Shown: positions 24,801 through 36,800 of the stretch, piece by piece
How positions within the stretch are numbered: position 1 is the first letter of the stretch
Layout of the letters: each line of letters begins with the position of its first letter
From: Phoronis australis
Taxonomy: Eukaryota; Phoronida; Phoronidae
Length of the DNA: 62,000 nucleotides
Assembly: GCA_002633005.1 (NCBI GenBank)
Contig: NMRA01000254.1
Location: forward strand, 430,436-492,435
Reading direction: 5' to 3'
Notes under the pieces: model-generated
What the model was told of the DNA's origin: nothing
Database searches by the model: none
The model's input: only the letters and a program-made list of their open reading frames with translations
Translations under genes and position numbers: made by a program

Positions 24801-27800
24801 CTTTTATTGTTATTTGACCATAATATATTATTTGATTGTTGGGTCAACTCTCTGTGTTATTTGACCATAATATATTATTTGATTGTTGAGTCAACTCTCC
24901 GTGTAATAAATAAGGCCATAAAAGATGGGCATCAAATCTAAAATGTTGTTATCTTTGGAAGATTCAGTATGCGTTGCAAGTTTGGTTACACTGTGCCAAC
25001 GACTGGCAGTATGTTTACACGAGTTAACTTTGTCACCTTGCAAGAACACATTCACCTGATGTAAAAGTTGTCTTGAAGTTAGTAGTCAACACAGCCACAA
25101 ACTTTGTCAGCCTGTGTGTTTTCTCTAGTGTCGAACATGGTCACTAGGTGTCATGTGATTACTTGTTCCCAATGTTATTCTATGTCAGCTATAGTTGACT
25201 TCATTAGATAGGTCAACCCCCACTCACTCTCCACCTGACTGTTTACAGTGTACATTTTGTTGGATGAAAATATTCTCGTCTGTGTCACAAAGTGTATTAA
25301 TGTTACGATTAGATTATGTTAGCTCTTGGGGTAAGTTTGTGTTTGATGTATTTCTTGTAAGCTCATGTCTTTCGTTCATTTAATGAACTCTTGTTTGGGT
25401 TATCGATAATTTTGTTTTGAAAGTCTTTTCTGTTGTTTTTCAGTTTTCTTTTAAGTTATTGCTCATAACTTTTACATTTAGTTATTGCCTATTGTCTGAC
25501 ATGTAACTCATTTCATGAATGATCTTAAGCTGATATTTTGTAATTAACTTCATTGTTGTAAAATAGCTAAACATTTGAATACAGACCCCTTGTCTCAACG
25601 ACTGAAGATTGCTTTAAGTTAGCAGTAATCTTTATTGCACATGGATTGAATAGGATCAATCCAAACCTAGACTAATTTTTGATTTTCGAATATACACGAC
25701 TCGTACTTTTCTTTTTAGTGGAAGCTATGGCAATACTGAAATTGATGCTTCAAAGATTTGCATGGTTTTACCCAATTTTTAATCATGCACGGTTACATTG
25801 AACTTTTCTGTCAAAAGCACTTATGAGTGGGGAGAAGCCTGAAGAAGTTTTTGACCCTCTGCAGCGAACCAGACGTTGTTTTGGCGGCTTCGTGAATGAC
25901 GTGAAACGAAGGTACCCAAAGTATCTGTCGGACATTACTGATGCGTTCAACTTCCAATGCGTCGCCGCTTTCTTCTTCATCTACTTTGCTGCCCTATCAC
26001 CAGCAATCACGTTTGGTGGTTTGATGGGTAAGCTGCATTTAGTTTTTTTCCTAAATGCTGCGCTTCAACACGATCTCTAGGGTGGAAAGTACTCGGAAGG
26101 ATTCCAAGTGTTTGAGTTACCTAGGATCCTAGAAAAATTCCAAATTTGGCCAACTTTGGAACATCATACAGTGCTTGAGGGTAAGCTTAATGCCAAGTTG
26201 CATTTAGGTGACCTGCTGGCAAAAATCCCAAGTCACTAAGCGAAATGTGAGGTCGCCAAAACTGAAAATCCCAGGTTGCCAAATCCGAGATGGAAGTCAT
26301 CCGACTAAAAAGGATCATACAATCGTAATTTGTATATGTACCTCTCCAAATTCTCAAGATCTCCCTGTAAATTTTCATAATTATGTATTTTCATTCTCTA
26401 ACTCAGTTTCCTCCTGGTCGCGAACGAACTCAGGACGCAGATGATCGCTTGCAGTGGTGGTGCATATTTCACCGATCTTGCCCGATTTTCCCTGAACTAT
26501 TCCGACTTCCATCTGTTTACTTCCTGTTGTAATTTAACCGGGTGCTTGATATGTGTTGACTGCTGTGATGGAAATGCACTGATTTCAGTAAATAAATGGA
26601 ACAATTGTGAATTAAAATAATGTAATGAATCTAGGAAAAATGTTATTAATTTAAAGTTTGGAAGTCAACAAGAACTTTGAAACAAATTAAGGGGGGATTA
26701 TTGTCTGAGTTTGAAACTCACAGTGACGACTTCGTGGTGACTTGAGATTTTTCCCAGGTCGCCATGTACAATTTGAGGTCGCATCGGTGACCTGCAGGTT
26801 GCCAAATCAAGCACTGATCTTTCTCAGAAGTGGCTGATTGGATTCAAAATGAAACTTTCAGATTCTATGATTTGTAAACTGTTCTCTACAATGCTGTTAG
26901 GATTGTTTTTATAATGATCCATTTTGCGGGAGGGATTTTACAAATTTCTCAAAAGTTGCATAAAACAAAACCAAAATCATAACCTTTTAATTAAAAACTG
27001 TTTTATGAGATTTGATTTTGACCACTTATATCAAACAAGATTTGGTCACTTTATTGGTGACGTTTGTTTGCCATAAATGTTTTTCTGGTAAATTTTATTC
27101 GAAAAAATATGGTCACATGACCCAGTCAATGGCAGATTGATATAAAGGCAGAAATCAAATGTCTTTCTACTTTGCCTAAAGACATACTTTCACAGGGTTA
27201 GAATCTACTGACTGAATGCACAGGCTTTCATATAAGGTCCTGCTTAACCTTTGGCAGTTGGTGTTTTATGTCCTGTATATTTCATATAACTATGACAATA
27301 TCTATTTAAAGTCCTCTTTTTATTGAAATGCATGATGGAAATTGTACAATCGTGTTATAGTGACCTTTGGGTATGGATTAATAAAACACTCTTCACTTGC
27401 AAGTGCGGATGATATTCTTGCAGGAATTCATGATCCATCACAAATTAATACCACTGAATGGGGGTGAGAGTTAGCAATTTATGAATTCCAACAATTAGTG
27501 TACTTTTGTTATTTTGTTTGTACCTAGAAGGCAGATGCGCAAAATCAGATGAGCCCAGGCATCGTGGGTTAGCCATCCTCAAGCAAGCATCTGTGTCTTG
27601 TTTTATTCATGGTCTCCTGGTGTTTTTCAAAATTAACTTTACCTTGGCAGATTTCGACAGAAGTGTGCAGATTCTGTCAAACTTGGTCGAACTGCTTACC
27701 ACACTTATTCGGCAGTTTTGTCAATATGCTTTTGTCGCAATAATTAGCTTAATGTGACATTCATGCTCCTTGCCATTAATTGTTTGTACAATAATGAACT

Positions 27801-30800
27801 CGCAAATTAAGCAATAATTGTAGCGATTTTGACTATGTGTGATGAAACGCCTGTCAAGATTCTCTTGAGATTTTGGCAGATTTGTAACAGCACTGGTTCT
27901 AGTAAAAAAGCATTGCAGTTTTGTCAATTTTTGACATTGTCCAAACTTGAAACATCACTATACATGGCAGCACACGCTTATCACACTGTCTCTTTCTTCC
28001 AGGGGAGATAACTGACAATTGGATTGGCGTCAGTGAAATGATCATGTCATCTGCTCTCTGTGGCCTTATATTCTCATTATTTGCTGGACAGCCTCTGATG
28101 ATAGTGGGCGCCACTGGTCCTATTATTGTGTTTGAGGAAAGCATGTACAAGGTTTGTGTAAGCAACAGATAACATGCATTCTTGCATTGTTATTGTGGTG
28201 ATACTGACTAGCAGCACCATCTGTTGTGTTTTAATGGTATGTTATATTAGAATTATTCGTAGAATTTGATTTGAGTCTCGTGGTATCAGTAAACGCGGAA
28301 AAATTGAGAAATTTCTCAATGGTCAGCTATGTCACCTTAATACATTTTGAACTACTGGAGGGTCCCCGTGAAAAGCAGTGAAAACTGATGGGTTAATTTC
28401 ACAAAATAAATATTAAATAAAAAAGAACTTCATATTAAGTTATTTGTGTTGTAATCATATGATTTTTGTTACATGGAATGAAATACCTCATTCAAGTGTG
28501 AATCTTATTAGTAGACAAATGAGTGAACTCTACTCGGTCCAGTCAAGTTAAATGTAAAATGAAACACTCCAACTCTCTGCTAAAAATCGAGTAAAATTTA
28601 TTATTAATACAATTGATTGCAATGCCAATGACTGCAGTAATGTTAAACATTTTATAATAAGTGCAATCATAACAAATCATAATTTATAAAACATCAATTA
28701 TTAAGATTAGATGAGAACAGTCCAACGGCGAAGTCATGAACATACTGCGATTTAAAGGTGTTGCATCCAGGGTTTCACAAAATTTCCTTCACCAATTGTT
28801 GTGTTTGGATTCCCATCAAAATCTACAACATAGCACTGGTGGTTGTTTCAGTTTTGTCGCGACAACGACTGGGAGTTCCTTCCCCTGCGCGTGTGGATCG
28901 GGGCCTGGTGCTGCGTCCTGGCCACCATAGTAGTGGCCTTCGAGGGCAGTTTCCTCATCAAGTACTTCACCCGCTTCACTCAGGAAATCTTCGCATCACT
29001 CATCTCGCTTATCTTCATCTTTGAAACATTTAAGAAGTTGTTTGGTGTAAGTGGCCTGTTATTTGTAGCTGCAATACATGCCAAAGGTATTCAGACTAAG
29101 TGACCCACAGTCAATTTTATGGTCCTAGAAATTTTTATGCGCCCACATATTTATATGTGGGTGCATATTGCCGTCATCTCTGTCTGGGTGTCTGGGCGTC
29201 CGGCGTCCGCGGTTCTATCTCCTACACCCCTTGCAGGAACTTATTGAAATTTGGCAGGTGTGTTCCTATGGGGTTGAAGACAGAGGGCCGCTGTTCCCCC
29301 TGGTGGCAATTTTAGTTTTTTTACGTTTGCCTCTGTATCTTGAAAGGTCCTTAACTGATTTTCATGAAATTTGGCTCATAGGCATCTATTAATGAGGTGA
29401 GGCTATCCTTTCGTTTTCAGATGGATTCGAGGAATTTTGTGCCACCTAGTGGCCATTTTTACTGTTTTCGAGCCTGTTTTTTGGCGTCCATTCCTCCATC
29501 AACCAAACCGCTCAAAGGATTATTGCGAAAATTGTCATGTACACTGTATGTCCGACGATTTCTACCACTGTGGCGCCTCCTAGTGGCAATTTTTTGTTGC
29601 ACCTATGACTGTATCTCCTAAACCGTTCGCAGGATCTTTACTAAATTTAGTAAGTGCATTTATATGATGTTAATAACGCAGGTTGACGACTATCAGGCAG
29701 ATCTGACTACTGGTGTGCCACCTAGTAGCAATTTTACATTTACCTCTTTATCTTCAAAGGTCCTCGATGTATTTTCATAAAATTTGGCATACAGGCATCT
29801 GTTAATGAGATTACGCCATCTCTCCATTTTCATTTGGATTCGACCTAGTTTGCGCCACCTAGTGGCCATTTTTACTGTTTTTGAGTCTGTTTTTTGGCGT
29901 CCACTCGTCTATCAACCAAACCGCTTTCGGGATAATTGTGAAAATTGGCATGTATGTTTTAACTATGAAGTGGACGGCTGACACTGATTTTCCAACTTTG
30001 ATTGCAGTGGCGCCTCCTGTTGGCCGTTTTTTTTTGCGCTCATGGCTGTATTTCTTAAAGCGTTTGCATGATCTTTACTTGATTTAGCAAGTGTATTTAT
30101 TTGATTTTGACAATGAACAATGACTTTGGGATGGATCTGACCACTCATGTGCCCCCTAGTGGCAATTTTAGTTTTTTACGTTTACCTCTGTATCTTCAAA
30201 GGTCCAAAACAGATTTTCATTATAGTTTGAATGTAGGCATCTATTGAAGAGATGACGCTTTGCTCCTGCTTTTGGATGGAATCTAGGTATTTTGCGCCAC
30301 CTAGTGGCCATTTTTGCGGTTTTCAAACCCTGGTCAACAAAATCCTTCTAGGGATGGTTTTAAAAATTGAAATGTTCTCAGTGTGAAGAGGATGTTTGAT
30401 GATGGCGACTGACTACTGTGGCGCCTCCTAGTGTTAGCTCTGTTTTGTTTTGAATCCATAGCTGTATTTGGATGGATTGTACTTTTTTGCGCCATCTAGT
30501 GGCCATTTTATGATACAAATAAATAACCTTAAAAGCACACCATTTGCGATGCATTCGTGGGCGCATTTCAATGCTCCGCGTTGTTCTTTTTAATAAAGTT
30601 AGCAAGGTGACTAAGAACAAGAATTTTGCCTCCATAATAGTCATTACCAGTCATTTTAAATTTGCTGTTTGTAGAATGAAGGGGACCCGGTGGTTTGTCT
30701 GATTTACTTTTGTCATGTACTGTTTCGGCATTCATACGAGTAAACTTGACTTCCATGCCATTTGTGAAATTGGTGTTCATGTTCTAAATTGATTTTTCGC

Positions 30801-33800
30801 TTTGTTGCTATTAATAAGGTTCAAAGTGTAGAACAGTACCCATAACTGAGACTAGACAACTCTGATGTATTCTGGCTCATGTTTGGTCGTGGAAGTGACG
30901 TAGAATAACTTAACAATGAAGGCTGCCTCTCCAAACAGGCCACGGATTGGTCCCCTGATCTCAATTTTTCTTTTACTTTTAATTTCATGTTTGTAACAGT
31001 AACCCATTTATAATGCTGCTGTCTGCTTATGCTGCAGAAGTTCTAGTTCATAGTAATTGCGTAGCTCTTTCGACTCACGTGACTTTCCAAATAAGGAAGC
31101 CCATACAGTCAGTACCATGCTGGTATTTTTGGCCCGAATGAAGCCGACTGGAGGTTGCAACAAGGCTATGTACTGTACGCGTTCGTGTCATTTGTAGCAT
31201 AAGTTACCTTGCTCTTTACGATTTTTACGTTTGGGATCGACTGATGATCAACAATGAGCATGTCAACAAGTACTAGGAAATATCTGACCATTGTCGCGTC
31301 ATATTATAGATCTACAGTGAATATCCCATCGTCCCTCCAGACATAGAGTTGCATCCTGCCTGTTTGAACAACTCCCTAAACACGACACTAGGGGTCCTTC
31401 TCAAGCTCAACACCACACTGCAGTGTGAAGCAGAACAACCCAACGCCACAGTCTCCCTGTTGTCGACCATGCTGATGCTTGGCACGTTTTTCATCGCCTT
31501 TTTCCTGCGAAACTTCCGCAACAGTAAATTTCTCGGCAGAACGGTGTGTATTGGATGTTTACGTGCATTGTAATATTTTCTCACAAAAGTCAAATAATTT
31601 CTCCTCTGAAAAGGTTTTTAGTTTATTACAAGCATGGATTGTAGTCTGTAGATGTCATAAAACAACATTTTGTGCTGATGAAACCCATATTGTACGTGGA
31701 TTGAATAGTGTGATGTGGCCTACATGTAACCTGCAGACCACACTCAAGATGTTTGCGAAACATTTGCCTAAAGGTAAATAAATCAGCTTAAAAATGTCAA
31801 AATGACCATTTTGGCAATTATTTTTGTGCAAAATAAGTGGACATTTACGGTTTATTTGAGATTTTTACCTGTGACAACTTTTAGACAGATGTTAATTTTA
31901 CAGCTAATTGAGATTTCTTTGACCAAATGACACTCATCGAAACTGCTTCTCATAGGAGTCATTTGGTAATTGAACCCAGCTCTGTTTGTCTTTTACTGCA
32001 GCCTTTAAAGACAGTGCACAAGTTATGATTGTACTGTGTCATTCCAGGCACGGAGAGCTTTGGGTGACTTTGGAATACCTATAGCGATCTTTGTTATGGT
32101 GCTAATTGACATACTTATTAAAGACAATTATACTCAGGTATGTGCTAAGTAATTTGTTCTCAGGGCATGCTATGGTCTCCCACAACTTCTTGTAATTGCA
32201 GTTTCACTGTTGAGCCAGTGGGTCGATTTTGTAGGGTAAAATATTTCAATTTCAATTTTTTTGTTTTAATTTCTGTAACAAGTATTTGTCTTTCAGTGAA
32301 TAAATAAGTGTCGTTGTGCACCAATATTAACTTTCAACTGAGCAGTGTATTTTGCTGACACTTACAAGCGCACCGTGACTCATTATTCTTGGCGAACCTT
32401 TTGAACTGTATCCAACTAAAGATGAGCTGACTTGTAAAATTAATGTTAATAATACATTACTTCCATGAAACTACGGTCTTCTTAACTGAGTATGGAGAAA
32501 GCTGTAATCAAGCTAAATTAAAACTTTTGAACATGTTGCAACCCTATGACTGAAGATTGACAGATAATGTACCTCAGTTAAGCTGTCACAAACAATCTTG
32601 TCCACCATTTCCAGAAACTGAATGTGCCTGAGGGCGGAGTGACCCCCACGGAACCCGATAAGAGGGGCTGGATCATCAATCCAATGGGTATGAGCAAACC
32701 TCTTCCCATCTGGATGATATTTGCTGCAGCCATCCCAGCCGTTTTGGTATTCATCCTCATCTTCATGGAGACTCAGATCACCGGGTAGGTGGCGCTGCCT
32801 CAGCCTAAAGACCTAGCTCACCTTTGAGCTCTTGGTCTAATATTTAACTGTGTCATTAAACAAGTTATACTAAATTGAGCAATTCTTACGAGCATGTTTA
32901 ATTCCGATAAAAAGTAATGAAGCTTTTTCAAGCTCGGACAATAAATATTCAAGTTTGGCCAATGTTAATTCAATCTTTTGGCCTCATCTTATTCAAGGTT
33001 CATGGAGAAAGCAGAAACCATGACATATTAATATGTACAATCGGTTGGTGTATTTAATTTTCAGTTCTTAGAAACGATCATTAAAACTACCATGCTCAAA
33101 TAATTATTTCTGGCTAACATTATAGGAATGTTTAGCATGATGTCATTTTGACATCATGACATTTTGGACCCAGTGTGACAGCAATTCTGTTCTTATTTCT
33201 GGGTCCATATATTGCGTCATCTACTGCCATGACATGTCATCACTAAACATCCGAATTCATAATCCCAAACTAACAACTATAGAAAAATTATTGTTCAAGG
33301 TTGCAGGTCAATGATTAAGTACGGAAATTCTAACTTGAAAGTTGACTTAATTTATTATATGGAGGACTTGTAACCTTGCTCCAGGTGAACTGAATAATAA
33401 GCAATTAGTTGTAATTTCCACCTTCATGTTCCCGTGAGTACATTCACTAAAATGGAGGGATCCTTTGTGATTTTATCTGTTCTTTTTTTCCATTTATTCC
33501 AAACAAATTACAGAACAATCGTCAACAAGAAGGAACGAAACCTAAAGAAAGGCTCGGGATACCACCTGGACTTGATGCTGATTGGCTGCCTTCCCCTACT
33601 CTGTACCGTCCTCGGCATTCCCATCGTTTGTGTGGCTGCCGTGCGTAGCATATCACATGTGTCGGCTCTCAGTATATACAGCCGTAACTACGCCCCTGGT
33701 GAGAGCCCCAAACTGGAGGGGGTACACGAGCAACGTGTGACTGCTTTTCTAGTCAGTATCATGGTTGGTAAGTGAGGGCTGTGGAGTTAACGAAGGGTGT

Positions 33801-36800
33801 GGTATAATTGAATATGCCAGTGAGTGTAGGAAGTTCTTTGAAGAGTGAATTATAGAAGTTACGAAACTTTTATTATATACCTCTGGGTGATTCCATTTGA
33901 TTTAATTTGAAATCTACTAGGCTAGAAATTTTATATCCTACCAAAATTTGGATTATCTCCCTCAAATATCAGAAAATTGTTTGAATATACTTGATAAGGA
34001 CAATGGCAAGTTTCTTTTTGTTTCTGAAATTGAATAATTACAAATAAATTGCCATCAACTTAGTAATCTTCATGATGCCTCTGTTTGTCAAACATGGCTT
34101 TTGAGTAATCAGTCAAACTTTCCTGTAGATACTAATAACTTAATAGTACTTTGATTGTTTACAGGTGTCTCAGTGCTGATGGGACCGATCCTGAAGAAAA
34201 TTCCTATTGCAGTACTGTTTGGTGTCTTCCTCTATATGGGCGTGGCTTCCATGAGTGGCATTCAGCTGTTTGAGAGGGTGGAGCTTATGTTGATGCCTAT
34301 CAAACACCATCCAAACTTGGGTTTTGTGCGACGAGTAAGTGCATGGGTTTGGCTTTTGTGAATGACATTTAGCTGTGTCAGAAGGTGGAGCCTAATATGT
34401 AATATGTTGATGCCCATCAAACATTTTGCAAACTTGTGGTTTTTGCTTTCTATCCAGTTAATTATATGGGGGTTACTTTTTTGAGTGATATTTAGCTCTT
34501 TGGGAGGGTTCTAGCATTCCAGCTAAATTTGGCTTTTTTGCAATGAGTAAGGAATGGGTGTGGCTTTCGTGAGTGGCGTTCAGCTGAGTGAGAGTTTTGG
34601 AGCATACGATGATGCCTGTACAATATCACCCACTAAACATGTGCATTGTTTAGAGGTATAAGTCTCTGAGTAGGGCGTGTTTCCACAATAGTCATGGCTC
34701 TAGATGAAGCTTGATTAAAAACAAAACCCTTTGTCCATTGCCTGGTTGAGTGAGAAAGATTAGAGGTAGAAAAAGGTAAATAAAGCACACTTATGGATTT
34801 CCATGTTTATTTAGTCGTCCCCTTCTAATCCGTTAAGCGTGAAAAATGCCTCCGTTATGTAACTCTTGTCTACCATTAGCTAGACTCGTGTGGGCGTCAG
34901 TTTTGCTCAAGAATTTTGAGCGCCCCAAATAGTTGAGCTAGCTACTTGCGATGGCCTATCATGAAGAAATTGCATTGTGAAGTCTTGATGTTGAAAGTTT
35001 TGTTTTCTAGCATGCTTTTTTCATTCCACATCTATCAGTGGTTTTAAAAATGCAAAGAACATGATTTTCAAAGTGTACTTGACTTATTTTTCATATACCA
35101 ATTTTGAACATTTTACTGTTAATCCAAAAATGCCTCATTTTAATTGCATTACATTCGTAACAAACTTCTCATTTCACGACCAAACATTTCATGACGTGTA
35201 GGTCTACACATTTACTACTTGACCTGTGACCTCTGCTCATTTCAGGTGCGCACTTTCCGCATGCACATCTACACCTTTATCCAACTGGTATGCCTGGCTG
35301 TCCTCTGGGTGGTCAAGTCCACCCCCGCCTCTCTCGCATTCCCCTTCGTTCTCATCATCATGGTGCCGCTGCGCAAGTTTGGCTTGCCCCTCATATTCAC
35401 CAAGTTGGAGCTGGATGAGGTGAGTTGGGACTAATGCTGCGATCACACAATGAAACTTTTATCAAACCAGAAATCATACCGCACACAATACTGTTAAACG
35501 TCAGGGCAAGTTCCACACGTATCATTTTCCATAGTCATTACTCGTCCAGCGTCACAAAATCACATACTGTTGTTTTACTGTGCTCAGTTCATCTGAACAG
35601 GGTAATTGTATTTCACTCAGACACTGTACTTACTTTACAAGGTTGTGTCAATTAAGATGCTGGTGCCCAGTTCGTTAATTAACTCATCAAAATTTTAGAC
35701 ATTGAATTTTAACTGAATGCTCAAGCACAATCCACGACAGCGTTTATCACTGCTCAAAATCAAACGGAAAACTGAAACGTAATCAGACTATCTGCTACAC
35801 AGCATACATGTACTTTTAATGTGGCTGTCCATAGTAAAGGTACCCTGACTTAAACACAAACAAACTCACACCCTGAGTGGAATGACCACTTTATTAAATG
35901 GGGTTTTATAACGGACCAAGTCAGAATACGAAGACTCAATCATAGACTCTAGTTAAGTCTGCGCAAATTGCCTTTGCGTGTGAATCATGTTCCTCTTTGT
36001 AAAGTGCAATACTTTTGAGTTTTTCATACACCAGATTTGGTAGCACCACGCCAACTACATATTACCGTTATTGTGTTGTGACTGGTCCAGGCGCTCACTG
36101 CACCAGTACTTACAACCATGTACAATATGTTAAAAGAAATTCAGCCAATCGCTTTTGATCAAGTTGCCCAATCAGAGGCTAGCCACAAATAACGGGATTG
36201 GAGGTTAGCCTTCTCACATTAAGAATTTAAAGCAAATCTGTCTAACTGTTGGACTGATCATCAGACAGCTGTCGAGTATTCACTGGCTCCGTAATTTGTC
36301 ACTCCAACATCTGACTGTAAACCATGTGACCTCTGTCCAAAGGAACGAGTCTTCTGGAACAACTGTCTATAAGATTTACATGTTTGTATGAATTATTTTA
36401 GACAATTCTATAGGGAAATAATCTACACATTGTAAAAAGTCTACTAGTTACCAAATTGGTTTTGTACATAAATTAAATGAGGTGAAATTTTCACAAATTA
36501 TTTTTTCAAATACCATGTGTTCAGTTCAACTGTATTTTGAAGGTGCTGTAGGTGCAGTAAAAATTCTCTGGTTAGGGCTGCGAAAAATTAATTATTTTGC
36601 TCAAGATCAGAACTTGTACCAAATTTCAGAAATACGCAATATTGGCTGTCTCGAATTCAAGAATTACGATTAATTACAAACGATCATTCTCCTCGACTTT
36701 ACACACTTTGAGGATGCATGCAAAGGTTTCGTTGATAGCTATTTTTAATGATTTTACGAACTGCCAAGTCTGTTTTCAGACTCTTCTGATGCAAAATACG

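Larger units (their letters stand above)
23925..25817 (+). other. AE intron 13
   Basis: It contains the MITE at 24152-24659 and a 47-bp tandem duplication at 24810-24903. Nothing else is recognised. Confidence 0.55.

Noticed and set aside
34343-34650. Extra tandem exons of the anion exchanger, for mutually exclusive splicing
   Set aside because: The copies contain frameshifts and stops and lack acceptors, so they cannot encode the membrane span.
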